The notes: a model not told the origin generated them from the sequence alone. 64,000 nucleotides of DNA from UBA9662 sp002729415 (GCA_002729415.1 PBXZ01000071.1:1-64000); one strand, 5' to 3'. Numbered from the stretch's first letter, positions 8,403-17,884 are shown. Numbers and translations are program-made.

Positions 8403-9477
8403 AATTTACCTTTCTTTTAATACCAAACCTATAGGCACTACTTTAAGTATGTGGTTTGCAAGCGGTTTCCCATTCACTGAGCCTTTTTAGGGTTCTTTTC
8501 GTACTTTTTGTGTGTCGGGCAACTATATCTTCTTAAAGTTTCAATCCAAATTTGGAGTTGTCCGAGGTTCTGGTTGTCCTGTATTATTTAAGCGACCTAT
8601 ATCATTCATAGTTCCTGCCACGTTTTTATGCTTCGATTCCCTTAATATCGGAATTGCCAGTGTCCTAATTTTGCTTATTCACACTATTCAGTTTTTGTGT
8701 CAATGTCAGTTCTGCTTGTTTTGCAAGTTGTTCTGCTTTTTTGTTGTGGGGCTTTCTGTTTTACTGTACGAGAACATGTGCCACCAAATTGGTCTGAGTT
8801 TAATAGTGTTTTCCTGTTTGGAAGATGTGATTTTCGTCTCCATTCTAAGTAATTACAGCTAACAAGTAAAGGGGATCTGAATGTTTGTTGATGTCTCTTC
8901 TCATTTATTGGCATTTTTGCTTTGTTTATTGTAACTAACTTAATTGGGTTGAAGAGAAGTAGCCTCCTGTCGTTTGATTCCAACATCCACCGAGGTTATA
9001 ATTTTTTATGTTTCGTGGCGATTGCTCTTTGGCTATTCATAATATATTAGAGAGAGTGAAGCTGGGTTAGTTTGGGTTTTAGGTGGAGTTGATTTTTGTT
9101 TATGTCCTGTTTTTGTTCTACCAATTTGGTGTCTGAGAAGTATGGTTATAGTCATCACGTTTTTTAATGCTTTGGTAGCGATTTTTCCCCAAATTTGGAT
9201 TGTTTTTCCTAGGAGTAAACTTAGGGGGAATCGGCTAGAGAATTATTGTGCTAGGTCTTCTGATTTATGTTAGACTTTTCTTTTTCGCGATTGTATTTTG
9301 GTCTAAGTTATGCACGATTATGTTTTGGACGTTTGGAAAAGTGTCTCTTAGCTAAGGGTTCTATTATGCCAAGTTATTTGATTGGTTTTCATTACCAAGA
9401 TAATACCGAGTAGGGTACAGTCTGGAGCTGGATAAGGGATATATGTATAAGATTTAAATTCGTAAAGAGTTTTTGAG
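8403..9477. other. 1.07-kb T-rich stretch without a recognisable gene; four similar palindromes
   Basis: Frames of up to 116 codons exist, but none looks like a protein. Four related near-palindromes occur: CCAAATTTGG at 8546-8555 and 9189-9198, ACCAAATTGGT at 8783-8793, and ACCAATTTGGT at 9120-9130. The middle two are both followed within two bases by TCTGAG. A loose promoter for the downstream gene is possible (TTGATT 9378-9383, GATAAT 9399-9404, spacing 15). The stretch could be a regulatory region, an unrecognised RNA or a decayed gene. Confidence 0.45.
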
Positions 9478-12312
9478 GTGAAGTGGGTGTTAAAACAAAG
9501 AAAATTTTGGGTGCAAGTTGTTCTTACATTTTTTGCCATTATATTTGTTAATTGGGTGCAGGCTGATTCAACTAAAATTTTGGTTGAATCAGTGCTTGAT
9601 GATCATATGGGTAAGAGCGTATCGGTGAGTGGTGAAATTGCAGTGGTTGGGGTGCCAGGTGCAGGCAAAGACGCCGGTGCGATTTTTGTTTTCGTTCGTG
9701 ATGAAATCGGTTGGGTGGAGCAGACTCGGATTATCCCGGAAGATCGCAAGCCGAATGATGAATTTGGAAGCGTAGTTACACTTAGAGGAGATACTTTGGT
9801 CGTTGGGATGCCGAGGTACAGCGAGATCTCCAAGAATCATGGTACTGTGTTTGTTTATACACGAAGTGCTGATCAATGGGTTCGACAGCCAAATGTGAAT
9901 GCAGATGATACAGAGGAAAGCGATCGTTTTGGTAATGCGGTGGATTTCGATGGTAAGAATCTGATTGTCGGAGCCTATTCTGCCAACGCACCAAAAGGAG
10001 ACTCAGGTGCGGCCTACATATTTTCTCGCCAGGGAAATTCGTGGGTGCAACAAGCCAAATTAGTAGCAAATGATGCCGATGCCTTCGATTGGTTTGGGAC
10101 TTCAGTTGCGATTAGCGGGGATTTGGCTGTTGTGGGTGCTATTAGAGAAGATGGCAAAGGGATTAATAGTGATTCTGGTGCTGTATATGTATTCCGAAAA
10201 ATCGGCGAATCTTGGATACAGGAAGCCAAAGTTATCGGCCGGGATACTCGTGAGAAGCACAATTTTGGTCACACAGTGAAAACAAATGGGAGAATCTTCG
10301 CCGTTGGGGTTCCAAAAGGTGGATCAGCAGGAAATGGAGCGGTTTATTTGTTCCGTTTTCAAGATAATGTTTGGCGTCAGCATGGTGCCGCATTGGCCGC
10401 TCGATCCGGCAACAATTTTGGCCATTCTATTTCGTTGGAAAATCAGACAATAATTATTGGATCATCTGAGGATAACAATGATGAATGGGAAAAACAGGTT
10501 GAACGCGGAGCCACGGGAGCTGCTTACATTTTTAGGGAACGTCAAGGGCAATGGATACGAACTGCTAAATTGTTGCCTAATGATGCGATGGAAGGTGATG
10601 GCTTCGGCTATGGAGTTTCTCTCAATGGTAATACAGTAGTGGTTGGCTCGATTTCTCATAGTGCAGGTGGTGCTCTTTCAGGGGCTGCTTACATCTACAC
10701 TAAGCAAGGCGGAAAATGGCTCAAATTGGCCAAATTGATAGACACTGTTAGTTCTTCAGAGAACGAATTTGGTTATTCAGTGGCAATTACCGACAAAACA
10801 GCGGTTGTGGGTTCCAGGCAAGATGATAGACGTGGGATCAACACGGGATCAGTATACGTGTATGCCAGTTTAACTGATGATAAGGGGCAAACCCGATGGG
10901 ATAAGCAGTCGGTTTTGACGGCTGATGACGCCGCTATCGGCGCACAGTTTGGACACTCTGTTTCAGTTGATAAAGACACCATTATCGTTGGTGCCCACGG
11001 GATGGATGATGCCGGGATTGACTCTGGAGCGGCGTACCTTTTTGTTAAGACATCGGATGTTTGGAATCAGCAAGCTAAGATTAGTGGAACGGGAATAGCA
11101 ACAGGAGATCTGTTTGGTTGTTCCGTTGCTATTAATGGAGATTTGGCAATTGTTGGTGCGCATGGAGCCAACCAAGAGGCCGGTGCAGCGTTTATTTTTG
11201 TTCGTGACAATGCAACTTGGCGTCAGCAGGCCAAATTGGAGGCGAACGATTCAACACCGGGAGATGCCTTTGGCTATTCAGTCGCTGTACACCAGCAGAC
11301 TGTTATTGTTGGAGCACCGAAGAATGACGTTGTTGGTACGGATGCAGGAGCTGCCTATGTTTTTGTCCAACAAGGAGAAAAATGGATTCAGCAGGCCAAG
11401 TTGATAGCCGCTGATGCTGCCATAGGAGACCAATTTGGTATTGCTGTTACTACTGAAAAAGATACCGCTATCGTCGGTGCTTGGTTAGACGATATTGCTG
11501 AGCCTGAAATAGGTGCAGCAATCGACGCTGGCTCGGCCTACGTTTTTATTCGCCAGAAAGAGAACTGGTCGCAACAAACCAAGTTTATTGCTGATGAACC
11601 TGGTGTCGAGGACCATTTTGGTCTTGTTGTTGCCTTGAATGACTTAGCGGTTGTCGTTGGAGCTCCTGATCGTGATACAATAGAAGGTAAAGATGACCCT
11701 CCCATACCGAGTACTGGTTCAGTTTATTCCTTCGCTCGTGCTGGAGAGTTTTGGTCTCCAGCTATTCTAGCCACAATATCGGAAGGATCAATGCCTTACG
11801 ATCGTTTTGGTGGTACGATAGGGATGAGTGGTGAGAAAATTATCGTTGGAATTCATGGGGATGATAGTGCAGGAAATGATGCAGGAGCTGTGTTCATTTT
11901 TGATTATGTCGATTTGGGTTTGGAAGTCGACCCGGAACCTTTTTCTGTTGAACCCAATTCAGGGTTGAAAATATCATCTCATGCTAAAATCAAAACAGGT
12001 GAATTTAGTGGCTTACCGCGCCAAACCCAATTACTTTCGAATTATCCAAATCCGTTTAACCCGGAGACCTGGATTCCATTTCAACTGGCGCAGCCAACAT
12101 CAGTTATATTGAAACTTTACGATTTCGAAGGGAAGGTTATTCGTACCATTAATCTTGGGTACAAGAAAATAGGCTTTTACACTGCTACTGATCAAGCTAT
12201 CTACTGGGATGGCAAAAATCAGTTGGGCGAACCAGTATCAAGTGGCGTTTACTTTTATCGGTTAACAACTTCGGATTATGATGCCATGAAAAAAATGGTC
12301 ATTTTAAGATAG
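9478..12312 (+). CDS. Secreted FG-GAP repeat surface protein with C-terminal FlgD-like sorting domain
   Basis: 944 residues from GTG 9478, chosen because it directly precedes a clear signal peptide ending in NWVQA-DST (cleavage after Ala29). About 14 FG-GAP-type repeats of about 55 residues follow, each with FGxSV...VVGAP and a GAAYVF strand, as in beta-propellers of integrin-alpha type. The last 90 residues (from about 855) start with NYPNPFNPETWIPF and end with SSGVYFYRLTTSDYDAMKK, a FlgD-Ig/type IX-like C-terminal domain used for export or surface attachment. The protein should be extracellular and adhesive, or carbohydrate- or protein-binding; the ligand is unknown. It converges on hisD. 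Confidence 0.9.
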   Translation: MKWVLKQRKFWVQVVLTFFAIIFVNWVQADSTKILVESVLDDHMGKSVSVSGEIAVVGVPGAGKDAGAIFVFVRDEIGWVEQTRIIPEDRKPNDEFGSVVTLRGDTLVVGMPRYSEISKNHGTVFVYTRSADQWVRQPNVNADDTEESDRFGNAVDFDGKNLIVGAYSANAPKGDSGAAYIFSRQGNSWVQQAKLVANDADAFDWFGTSVAISGDLAVVGAIREDGKGINSDSGAVYVFRKIGESWIQEAKVIGRDTREKHNFGHTVKTNGRIFAVGVPKGGSAGNGAVYLFRFQDNVWRQHGAALAARSGNNFGHSISLENQTIIIGSSEDNNDEWEKQVERGATGAAYIFRERQGQWIRTAKLLPNDAMEGDGFGYGVSLNGNTVVVGSISHSAGGALSGAAYIYTKQGGKWLKLAKLIDTVSSSENEFGYSVAITDKTAVVGSRQDDRRGINTGSVYVYASLTDDKGQTRWDKQSVLTADDAAIGAQFGHSVSVDKDTIIVGAHGMDDAGIDSGAAYLFVKTSDVWNQQAKISGTGIATGDLFGCSVAINGDLAIVGAHGANQEAGAAFIFVRDNATWRQQAKLEANDSTPGDAFGYSVAVHQQTVIVGAPKNDVVGTDAGAAYVFVQQGEKWIQQAKLIAADAAIGDQFGIAVTTEKDTAIVGAWLDDIAEPEIGAAIDAGSAYVFIRQKENWSQQTKFIADEPGVEDHFGLVVALNDLAVVVGAPDRDTIEGKDDPPIPSTGSVYSFARAGEFWSPAILATISEGSMPYDRFGGTIGMSGEKIIVGIHGDDSAGNDAGAVFIFDYVDLGLEVDPEPFSVEPNSGLKISSHAKIKTGEFSGLPRQTQLLSNYPNPFNPETWIPFQLAQPTSVILKLYDFEGKVIRTINLGYKKIGFYTATDQAIYWDGKNQLGEPVSSGVYFYRLTTSDYDAMKKMVILR

Positions 12313-12330
12313 AACACATTTAATCGGAAT

Positions 12331-13629
12331 CTAATCTGTGTCAAATCGTATTTTCATTGCTGCTGCGTGTCCTTTGAGTCCTTCGACATGAGCCAATTTG
12401 GTAACAGCAGGTGTGACCTCTTTTAAAGCTGCTTTGGTGTAATGGATCAAACTGGTTTTTTTGATAAAGTCGTCGACACTTAGCGGTGAGGCGTATTTTG
12501 CTGTTCCGCCTGTCGGTAAAATGTGATTTGGTCCGGCAATGTAATCACCAACCGATTCTGGTGTGAACTTTCCAATCATAATGGCTCCAGCGTTTCGGAT
12601 ATTGCCGAGCCATTCCCACGGCTCGGCAATATCTAGCTCAACATGTTCAGGTGCNATATGGTTCGCTAGGCTTATTGCTTGGTCNAGGTTTTCAACNACA
12701 AAGGCGNCACCATAGTTTTCAAAAGCGCCGATTATTTCTTTCTGACGAGGAAGATTGGCTACTTGAGAAACAATTTGTGACTGAACTGCCTTGGCGATTT
12801 NCTTTGAGACGGTTACTANAATTGCAGAAGAATCCTCGCCGTGTTCGGCTTGAGATATAAGATCAGCNGCAATATGTGATGGATTTGCTTGTTCGTCCGC
12901 GATGACTAAAACTTCGCTGGGCCCAGCGATCTTATCAATGTCAATTAANCCGTGTACCTCTTTCTTAGCGACTTGGACNTACAGGTTTCCNGGTCCNACN
13001 GCTTTATCNACTTTCGCAATTGTNTTTGTGCCNTANGCCATAGCNGCTATGGCTTGGGCACCACCACATTTGTAGATTTCACGCGTGCCGCACTCCGCTG
13101 CTGTCACCAGCATATGTGGGTCAATGGTTCCATCTGGTTTNGGGCCCATGAATACGGCGANTTCTTCTACTCCTGCCACCTTTGCTGGTACCACATTCAT
13201 AATCAGTGATGANACAAGCAGTTGGCTTACTGANGGGACNCATACACCAACCCGACGAAGTGGTCGAACCAGNTGGCCTAAAATAGNGCCGTTTGNTTCT
13301 GTGGTTATCCAAGAGTTACGNAGTTGTTTTTGGTGAAAGCTTTCAATATTTGATTTGGCTAGATTAATTGCTTCNAAAAACTCCTCTTCAACTTCNGAGT
13401 AAGCGAGGTCAATTTCTTGNTCAGTGACCTGAAGATTGTGGGGTGACATGTCTGGCGCATCAAATTTNCGGGTNTATTTAATTACAGCATTGTCACCAGT
13501 CTCGCGTACGTCTGCGAGGATCTCTCGAACCGTTATCAGAATAGGTTCGTTTTCAAACTGACTGCGATGTTCCAATTTTTTTATCAATTCTGTTGACGAC
13601 TCTGAATTGTACTCAACAATTTTTATCAT
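12331..13629 (-). CDS. hisD: Histidinol dehydrogenase
   Basis: 432 residues, normal length for HisD, the zinc enzyme making the last two oxidations of histidine synthesis (histidinol to histidine with 2 NAD+). Recognisable blocks are RPLRRVGV, IDKIAGPSEVLVIADEQA, DLISQAEHGEDSSAI (with metal- and substrate-binding Gln and His), and GPNHILPTGGTAKYASPLSV. About 40 bases are N, many at third codon positions, so the consensus is uncertain but the frame is intact. It sits 16 bases downstream of murA and no other his gene is nearby. HisD-like enzymes acting on other substrates exist; nothing here points that way. Confidence 0.93.
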   Translation of the reverse strand: MIKIVEYNSESSTELIKKLEHRSQFENEPILITVREILADVRETGDNAVIKXTXKFDAPDMSPHNLQVTXQEIDLAYXEVEEEFXEAINLAKSNIESFHQKQXRNSWITTEXNGXILGXLVRPLRRVGVXVXSVSQLLXSSLIMNVVPAKVAGVEEXAVFMGXKPDGTIDPHMLVTAAECGTREIYKCGGAQAIXAMXXGTXTIAKXDKXXGXGNLXVQVAKKEVHXLIDIDKIAGPSEVLVIADEQANPSHIXADLISQAEHGEDSSAIXVTVSKXIAKAVQSQIVSQVANLPRQKEIIGAFENYGXAFXVENXDQAISLANHXAPEHVELDIAEPWEWLGNIRNAGAIMIGKFTPESVGDYIAGPNHILPTGGTAKYASPLSVDDFIKKTSLIHYTKAALKEVTPAVTKLAHVEGLKGHAAAMKIRFDTD

Positions 13630-13645
13630 AAACGATTCCTAACTT

Positions 13646-14908
13646 TCATTTCTGTCTTACAATGTCTGCTCCGATATTAGTTAATTTTTCCTCAATTTTT
13701 TCATAGCCACGATCAATATGATAAACACGTGAGATGACTGTTTCACCTTTGGCTGCCATGCCAGCTAGTATTAATACCGCACCGGCACGTAAGTCTGATG
13801 CCATGACNGGNGCTCCACTGAGGCTNTTTACACCATGGATAAACGCACTGTTCCCATCAACGAGNATTTTTGCTCCCATGCGGCTGAGTTCACTGACATG
13901 CATGAACCGGTCAGGAAATATAGATTCGGTAATCATACTCTTTCCTGGGGTCAAGGCCATTAGNCCCATGATTTGGGCTTGCATATCAGTTGGGAATCCG
14001 GGATAAACATCAGTACTAACGTCANTTGGAACAAGTGGGTTAGGNGTTGTAATATGGACACCCTTATCCTGCCAATCTAGTTGTACCCCGATTTGACTGA
14101 GCTTTTTTGTTAACGCTTCCATATGTGTTGGAATGGCATTGTTAATAAAAATATCTCCGTTGGTGATTGCTCCTGCGATCATAAAAGTCCCCGCTTCAAT
14201 CCGGTCGGGAATAATAGCGTAATCTGTACCATGTAACTCTTTGACTCCATGGATTGTAACGGTGGCAGTTCCAGCTCCAACCACCTGTGCTCCCATTTTA
14301 TTTAGAAAGTTGGCTAGGTCTACAATCTCCGGCTCACAGGCAGCATCTCGGATAGTTGTTATGCCTTTTGCTAGGACAGCGGCCATCATAATGTTTGCTG
14401 TCGCTCCAACACTTGATCCGTTNGTTCCTTTAAGTTCGATTTCTGCACCAATAAGCTGGTCAGTTTTGGCTAGGATATACCCGCCTTCAATCTCAATGGT
14501 TGNACCAAGTGCTTCAAGGCCTTTAAGATGTAGGTCTACTGGTCGTGGNCCAATCGCGCATCCGCCAGGAAATGAAACCTTTGCNTGNCCTAGTTTGGTA
14601 ACTAAAGGGCCTAGAACATATATGGAGGCACGCATCTTCCTGACAAGATCATAGGGAGTTTGGTAAGTTTTCTGGTCTATGGGCTCAATTGATAGCGTTC
14701 CTTTTTCAAATTGTAGTCGTGCTCCCAATCCTTTCAAGACGTGGCATAAGGTTTCCAGATCCATTAGGTCTGGAACGTTNCGAAGGGTACTTGGNTGTTC
14801 GGTTAATATTGTTGCCGCCACTATGATTGGCAAAGCTGCATTCTTGGAACCNCTAACTGATACTGTGCCNTTGAGTCTCCGTCCNCCTTGGATAATCAAT
14901 TTATCCAT
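13646..14908 (-). CDS. murA: UDP-N-acetylglucosamine 1-carboxyvinyltransferase
   Basis: 420 residues, normal for MurA, which transfers enolpyruvate from PEP to UDP-GlcNAc as the first committed peptidoglycan step. Lys22 in GSKNAALP and Cys117 in FPGGCAI are the active-site Lys and the PEP-reactive Cys (a MurA with Asp here would be fosfomycin-resistant; this one has Cys). EAGTFMIAGAI and the C-terminal SRVYHIDRGYEK are further family blocks. The protein is cytoplasmic. Several Ns fall at wobble positions. It heads a murA-hisD pair and is divergent from the nuo cluster across a 248-base regulatory gap. Confidence 0.95.
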   Translation of the reverse strand: MDKLIIQXGRRLXGTVSVXGSKNAALPIIVAATILTEXPSTLXNVPDLMDLETLCHVLKGLGARLQFEKGTLSIEPIDQKTYQTPYDLVRKMRASIYVLGPLVTKLXXAKVSFPGGCAIXPRPVDLHLKGLEALGXTIEIEGGYILAKTDQLIGAEIELKGXNGSSVGATANIMMAAVLAKGITTIRDAACEPEIVDLANFLNKMGAQVVGAGTATVTIHGVKELHGTDYAIIPDRIEAGTFMIAGAITNGDIFINNAIPTHMEALTKKLSQIGVQLDWQDKGVHITXPNPLVPXDVSTDVYPGFPTDMQAQIMXLMALTPGKSMITESIFPDRFMHVSELSRMGAKXLVDGNSAFIHGVXSLSGXXVMASDLRAGAVLILAGMAAKGETVISRVYHIDRGYEKIEEKLTNIGADIVRQK

Positions 14909-14946
14909 CTATTATGGNACCCCTGAGTTTTTATGGTTTATTCTGT

Positions 14947-15053
14947 AACATGTTATTTTACATGTCACTATTTTAAAGTATATCATCAGTTTTCATTTTA
15001 ANGCGAAACATGTAAAAAAAGACTTGACACAATGCATTGGCATGTGAGACAAT
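14947..15053 (+). promoter_or_regulatory. Candidate nuo promoter and ACATGT operator-like repeats
   Basis: TTGACA at 15024-15029 is a perfect -35, with GACAAT at 15048-15053 as -10 (spacing 18). Upstream, the palindrome ACATGT occurs three times, at 14948-14953, 14960-14965 and 15008-15013; the outer pair extends to the inverted repeat TTTTACATGT (14956) and ACATGTAAAA (15008). The spacings are 12 and 48 bases. They could bind a regulator of the divergent murA and nuo units; no binding protein can be named. Confidence 0.4.
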
Positions 15054-15156
15054 TGGGCCGTTTTTACTCTCAAGGAAGATTTAGGAAATTAGGGGATTTT
15101 TTGGGCTTTTTGGCTCTAGCTGGAACTACAATCAAATTCCCAAATTGCAAGCGATA

Positions 15157-15528
15157 ATGCTTATTGATTACCTGCCCGTTTTACTTTTGATCGCTTTTGC
15201 TGTTATTTTTGCGGCTATTAACTTGCTCGCTACTCACCTATTGGGTCCCCGGGAACCGAATAAATCCAAGCTATCTGCTTATGAGTCCGGTGTGCAACCG
15301 GTGGGAGATACCCGGCAAAGATTTTCGATTCGTTTCGATCTTATCGCAATGCTGTTCATTATTTTTGATATAGAGGTGATTTTTTTGTATCCTTGGGCGC
15401 TGGTATTTAAAAAGTTTATTCGGGATGGGATGGGTGGTTTTATTCTAATAGAGATGTTGGTATTTATCGGCATTTTACTCGTAGGCTATATCTATGCTTG
15501 GAAGAAAGGTGGATTATCATGGGATTAG
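15157..15528 (+). CDS. nuoA: NADH-quinone oxidoreductase subunit A
   Basis: 123 residues from ATG 15157; TTG 15145 is a weaker alternative. Three membrane helices are visible (about 5-27, 60-80, 88-110). The loop SAYESGVQPVGDTRQRFSIRF and the helix LFIIFDIEVIFLYPWA, with its conserved acidic pair, are diagnostic of NuoA/ND3, which lies at the junction of the peripheral arm and membrane arm of complex I near the quinone site. It is the first gene of the complex I cluster and overlaps nuoB by 10 bases, so translation is likely coupled. Confidence 0.95.
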   Translation: MLIDYLPVLLLIAFAVIFAAINLLATHLLGPREPNKSKLSAYESGVQPVGDTRQRFSIRFDLIAMLFIIFDIEVIFLYPWALVFKKFIRDGMGGFILIEMLVFIGILLVGYIYAWKKGGLSWD

Positions 15529-16037
15529 AAAGTAAGCTTGGGGACAGTTTTATCACAACAACTGTCGATAAGGTTGTAAATTGGGGGCGTAAAAACTCGC
15601 TTTGGCCAATGCCCTTTGGTACAGCTTGTTGTGCTATTGAGATGATGGCTACTTTGGCCACGAAGTTCGATCTTTCACGATTTGGTGCGGAAGCTATTCG
15701 TTTCTCACCTCGTCAGTCTGATCTTATGATTGTATCGGGACGCATATCGATTAAGATGATGCCGGTTTTGCGGAAAATTTATGACCAGATGCCTGAACCC
15801 AAATGGGTAATATCTATGGGCGCGTGCGCTTCTTGTGGAGGGGTGTTTGATACCTACACGCTTGTTCAGGGAGTAGATCAGTTTATGCCGGTCGATATCT
15901 ATGTTCCGGGTTGTCCTCCCCGTCCTGAAGACCTAATCGATGCTGTTATGCAGATTCAGAAATTAATCGGTGACGAGACGGTTTCTGTTGCCCGAATGAC
16001 TAAGAGAGAAGAAATTTCACAGGGAACATTAGGTTAA
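15519..16037 (+). CDS. nuoB: NADH-quinone oxidoreductase subunit B
   Basis: 172 residues from ATG 15519, inside the end of nuoA; this start matches the family N-terminus better than a codon 21 bases upstream. It holds the N2 [4Fe-4S] cluster that passes electrons to quinone. Cys37-Cys38 (GTACCAIEMM), Cys103 (GACASCGG) and Cys132 (VPGCPPRPE) are the ligand set, including the unusual tandem cysteines. It is a peripheral-arm protein at the membrane interface. Gene order and motifs leave no doubt. Confidence 0.97.
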   Translation: MGLESKLGDSFITTTVDKVVNWGRKNSLWPMPFGTACCAIEMMATLATKFDLSRFGAEAIRFSPRQSDLMIVSGRISIKMMPVLRKIYDQMPEPKWVISMGACASCGGVFDTYTLVQGVDQFMPVDIYVPGCPPRPEDLIDAVMQIQKLIGDETVSVARMTKREEISQGTLG

Positions 16038-16062
16038 AGTTAAAAAATGGGATAGTGGGATT

Positions 16063-16620
16063 ATGAGCGAACAGCAAACCGCTGCCGAAGTCGCAGAACC
16101 ACAGGAACCAATAGTTATTCAGCAGTTAAAAGAAAAATTCTCGGATCATATTCTTGCCTTTATTGATCAACGGAGTGAGCTAAGTGTGATTGTTAGCAAA
16201 GATGCTTCGTTTGAGATCCTTGAGTTTTTGAAGGCAGGCTCCAACCCTTCCTACGATTTTCTCGTTGATGTCACCGCAATTGACTACTCCCAGATGGAAG
16301 ATGTTTTAGTAGAGTATGACTACGCAAGATTTATGGTGATTTACCATCTCAATTCCTTTATGACAAACGAGCGTCTACGTGTCAAAGTACCAGTTAATGA
16401 AAAAGAACTCACCATAAAGTCGACTGTTGCCCTCTGGAAGAGTGCCGATTGGCTGGAACGTGAGGTTTATGATATGTTCGGCATAAATTTCGATGGTCAT
16501 CCTGACTTGCGTCGGATTTTAATGCCGGATGATTTTGAAGGGTTTCCGCTTCGCAAAGACTACCCGCTCCGCGGTCGTGGAGAACGAGAAAAATTTAATT
16601 TCGGACGTGAAAATGTCTAG
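16063..16620 (+). CDS. nuoC: NADH-quinone oxidoreductase subunit C
   Basis: 185 residues, the usual size for the 30-kDa subunit. The C-terminal block SADWLEREVYDMFGINFDGHPDLRRILMPDDFEGFPLRKDYPL (seen here as the contiguous conserved end) is the strongest signature. It has no cofactor and supports NuoD and NuoB around the quinone pocket. The first 20 residues are polar and not conserved. It is followed 22 bases later by nuoD; nuoC and nuoD are separate genes here, unlike the fused nuoCD of enterobacteria. Confidence 0.96.
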   Translation: MSEQQTAAEVAEPQEPIVIQQLKEKFSDHILAFIDQRSELSVIVSKDASFEILEFLKAGSNPSYDFLVDVTAIDYSQMEDVLVEYDYARFMVIYHLNSFMTNERLRVKVPVNEKELTIKSTVALWKSADWLEREVYDMFGINFDGHPDLRRILMPDDFEGFPLRKDYPLRGRGEREKFNFGRENV

Positions 16621-16642
16621 GACCAAGTTAGGGGAAGAACTT

Positions 16643-17842
16643 ATGCCAAAATCTGTTGATCGTTCGACCACTGGCGAACCTATGACGTTAAGTTTTGGAC
16701 CACAACATCCAGCGACACATGGAACTCTCCGGATTGTTTTGGAATTGGATGGTGAAACTGTGTTGAAAGCAACTCCGCACCTTGGTTATCTTCACACCGG
16801 ATTTGAGAAACTTGGTGAGCATCTCGACTACAATCAATACATTGTTGTGACTGATCGAATGAACTATCTGTCGCCTTTGTCGAATAATTTTGGATATGCT
16901 TTGGCTGTTGAAAAATTGTTTGGTATGGAATTGCCAGAACGTGGTCGGTATGTTCGTGTAATTATGGCGGAGTTGTCTCGTATCGCCGATCATTTGATTT
17001 GGTTGGGGACATCAGCCTTGGATTTAGGCGCGTTCTCGGTGTTTCTTTATGGTTTCCAGCAACGTGAAAAGCTCTACAAAATTTTTGAGAACACAACAGG
17101 CGCACGTTTAACGACTAGTTATACACGTGTAGGCGGATTACTTCGAGATTTGTATCCTGGCTTTGAAAATGAGGTCCGATCGTTCATCAGGGATTTCCCT
17201 AAAAAACTGAAGGAGATTCATACCTTGTTGACCAAGAACCGAATCTGGATGGATCGGACTAAAGATGTCGGCCAGATTAGCTCGGAGGATGCGATCAATT
17301 ACAGTTACACAGGACCATGCCTCAGGGCGACTGGTGTTGATCGAGATTTGCGTAAGATTGAACCATATTCGTCTTACGATGAATTTGATTTTGATGTGCC
17401 CGTTGGGTCTAATGGGGATGCATACGACCGCTATCTCGTTCGTATGGAAGAAATGGTTCAAAGCTGTCGAATTGTGGTCCAAGCACTGGACAATTTACCG
17501 GATGGTCCAATTAACGTGGAGAGTCACAAAATCAGCCTGCCGTCGAAGCAGGATGCCTATGGACATATCGAGGGTTTAATTCACCATTTTAAAATCATCA
17601 TGGATGGCCACGGTATTCAACCACCTGTTGGTGAAGTTTATTGTGCGACTGAATCGCCGAATGGCGAGCTTGGGTTTTATATTGTTAGTGATGGTAGTGG
17701 GACAGCTTATCGGGTTAGGGTGCGTCCCCCAAGCTTTTTCCATTTTCAAGCTTTTGATCACTTAATTCGTGGTGGAATGTTTTCTGATATGGTTGCTGTT
17801 CTTGGTAGCTTGAACGTTATCGCTGGAGAACTTGATCGTTAA
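16643..17842 (+). CDS. nuoD: NADH-quinone oxidoreductase subunit D
   Basis: 399 residues from ATG 16643, which has AGGGGA seven bases upstream; ATG 16613, within the nuoC stop region, is an alternative start. This 49-kDa subunit forms the quinone pocket with NuoB. SFGPQHPATHGTLRI carries the conserved His pair region, and DHLIWLGTSALDLGAFSVF and SPNGELGFYIVSDGSGTAYRVRVRPPSF are family blocks (each quoted in part). It is the descendant of the [NiFe] hydrogenase large subunit but lacks the Ni ligands, as expected. Confidence 0.96.
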   Translation: MPKSVDRSTTGEPMTLSFGPQHPATHGTLRIVLELDGETVLKATPHLGYLHTGFEKLGEHLDYNQYIVVTDRMNYLSPLSNNFGYALAVEKLFGMELPERGRYVRVIMAELSRIADHLIWLGTSALDLGAFSVFLYGFQQREKLYKIFENTTGARLTTSYTRVGGLLRDLYPGFENEVRSFIRDFPKKLKEIHTLLTKNRIWMDRTKDVGQISSEDAINYSYTGPCLRATGVDRDLRKIEPYSSYDEFDFDVPVGSNGDAYDRYLVRMEEMVQSCRIVVQALDNLPDGPINVESHKISLPSKQDAYGHIEGLIHHFKIIMDGHGIQPPVGEVYCATESPNGELGFYIVSDGSGTAYRVRVRPPSFFHFQAFDHLIRGGMFSDMVAVLGSLNVIAGELDR

Positions 17843-17884
17843 TCTTACAAGGTTTCACAATATTTTATATTTTGAGGAAAGTAA

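Noticed and set aside
8512..8986. Frames of 116 (plus) and 100 (minus) codons in the 8.4-9.5 kb gap
   Set aside because: No recognisable features, no ribosome site, overlapping each other; composition looks non-coding.
14241..14654. 137-codon frame opposite murA
   Set aside because: Antisense to a clear MurA; product is low in complexity and has no family features.
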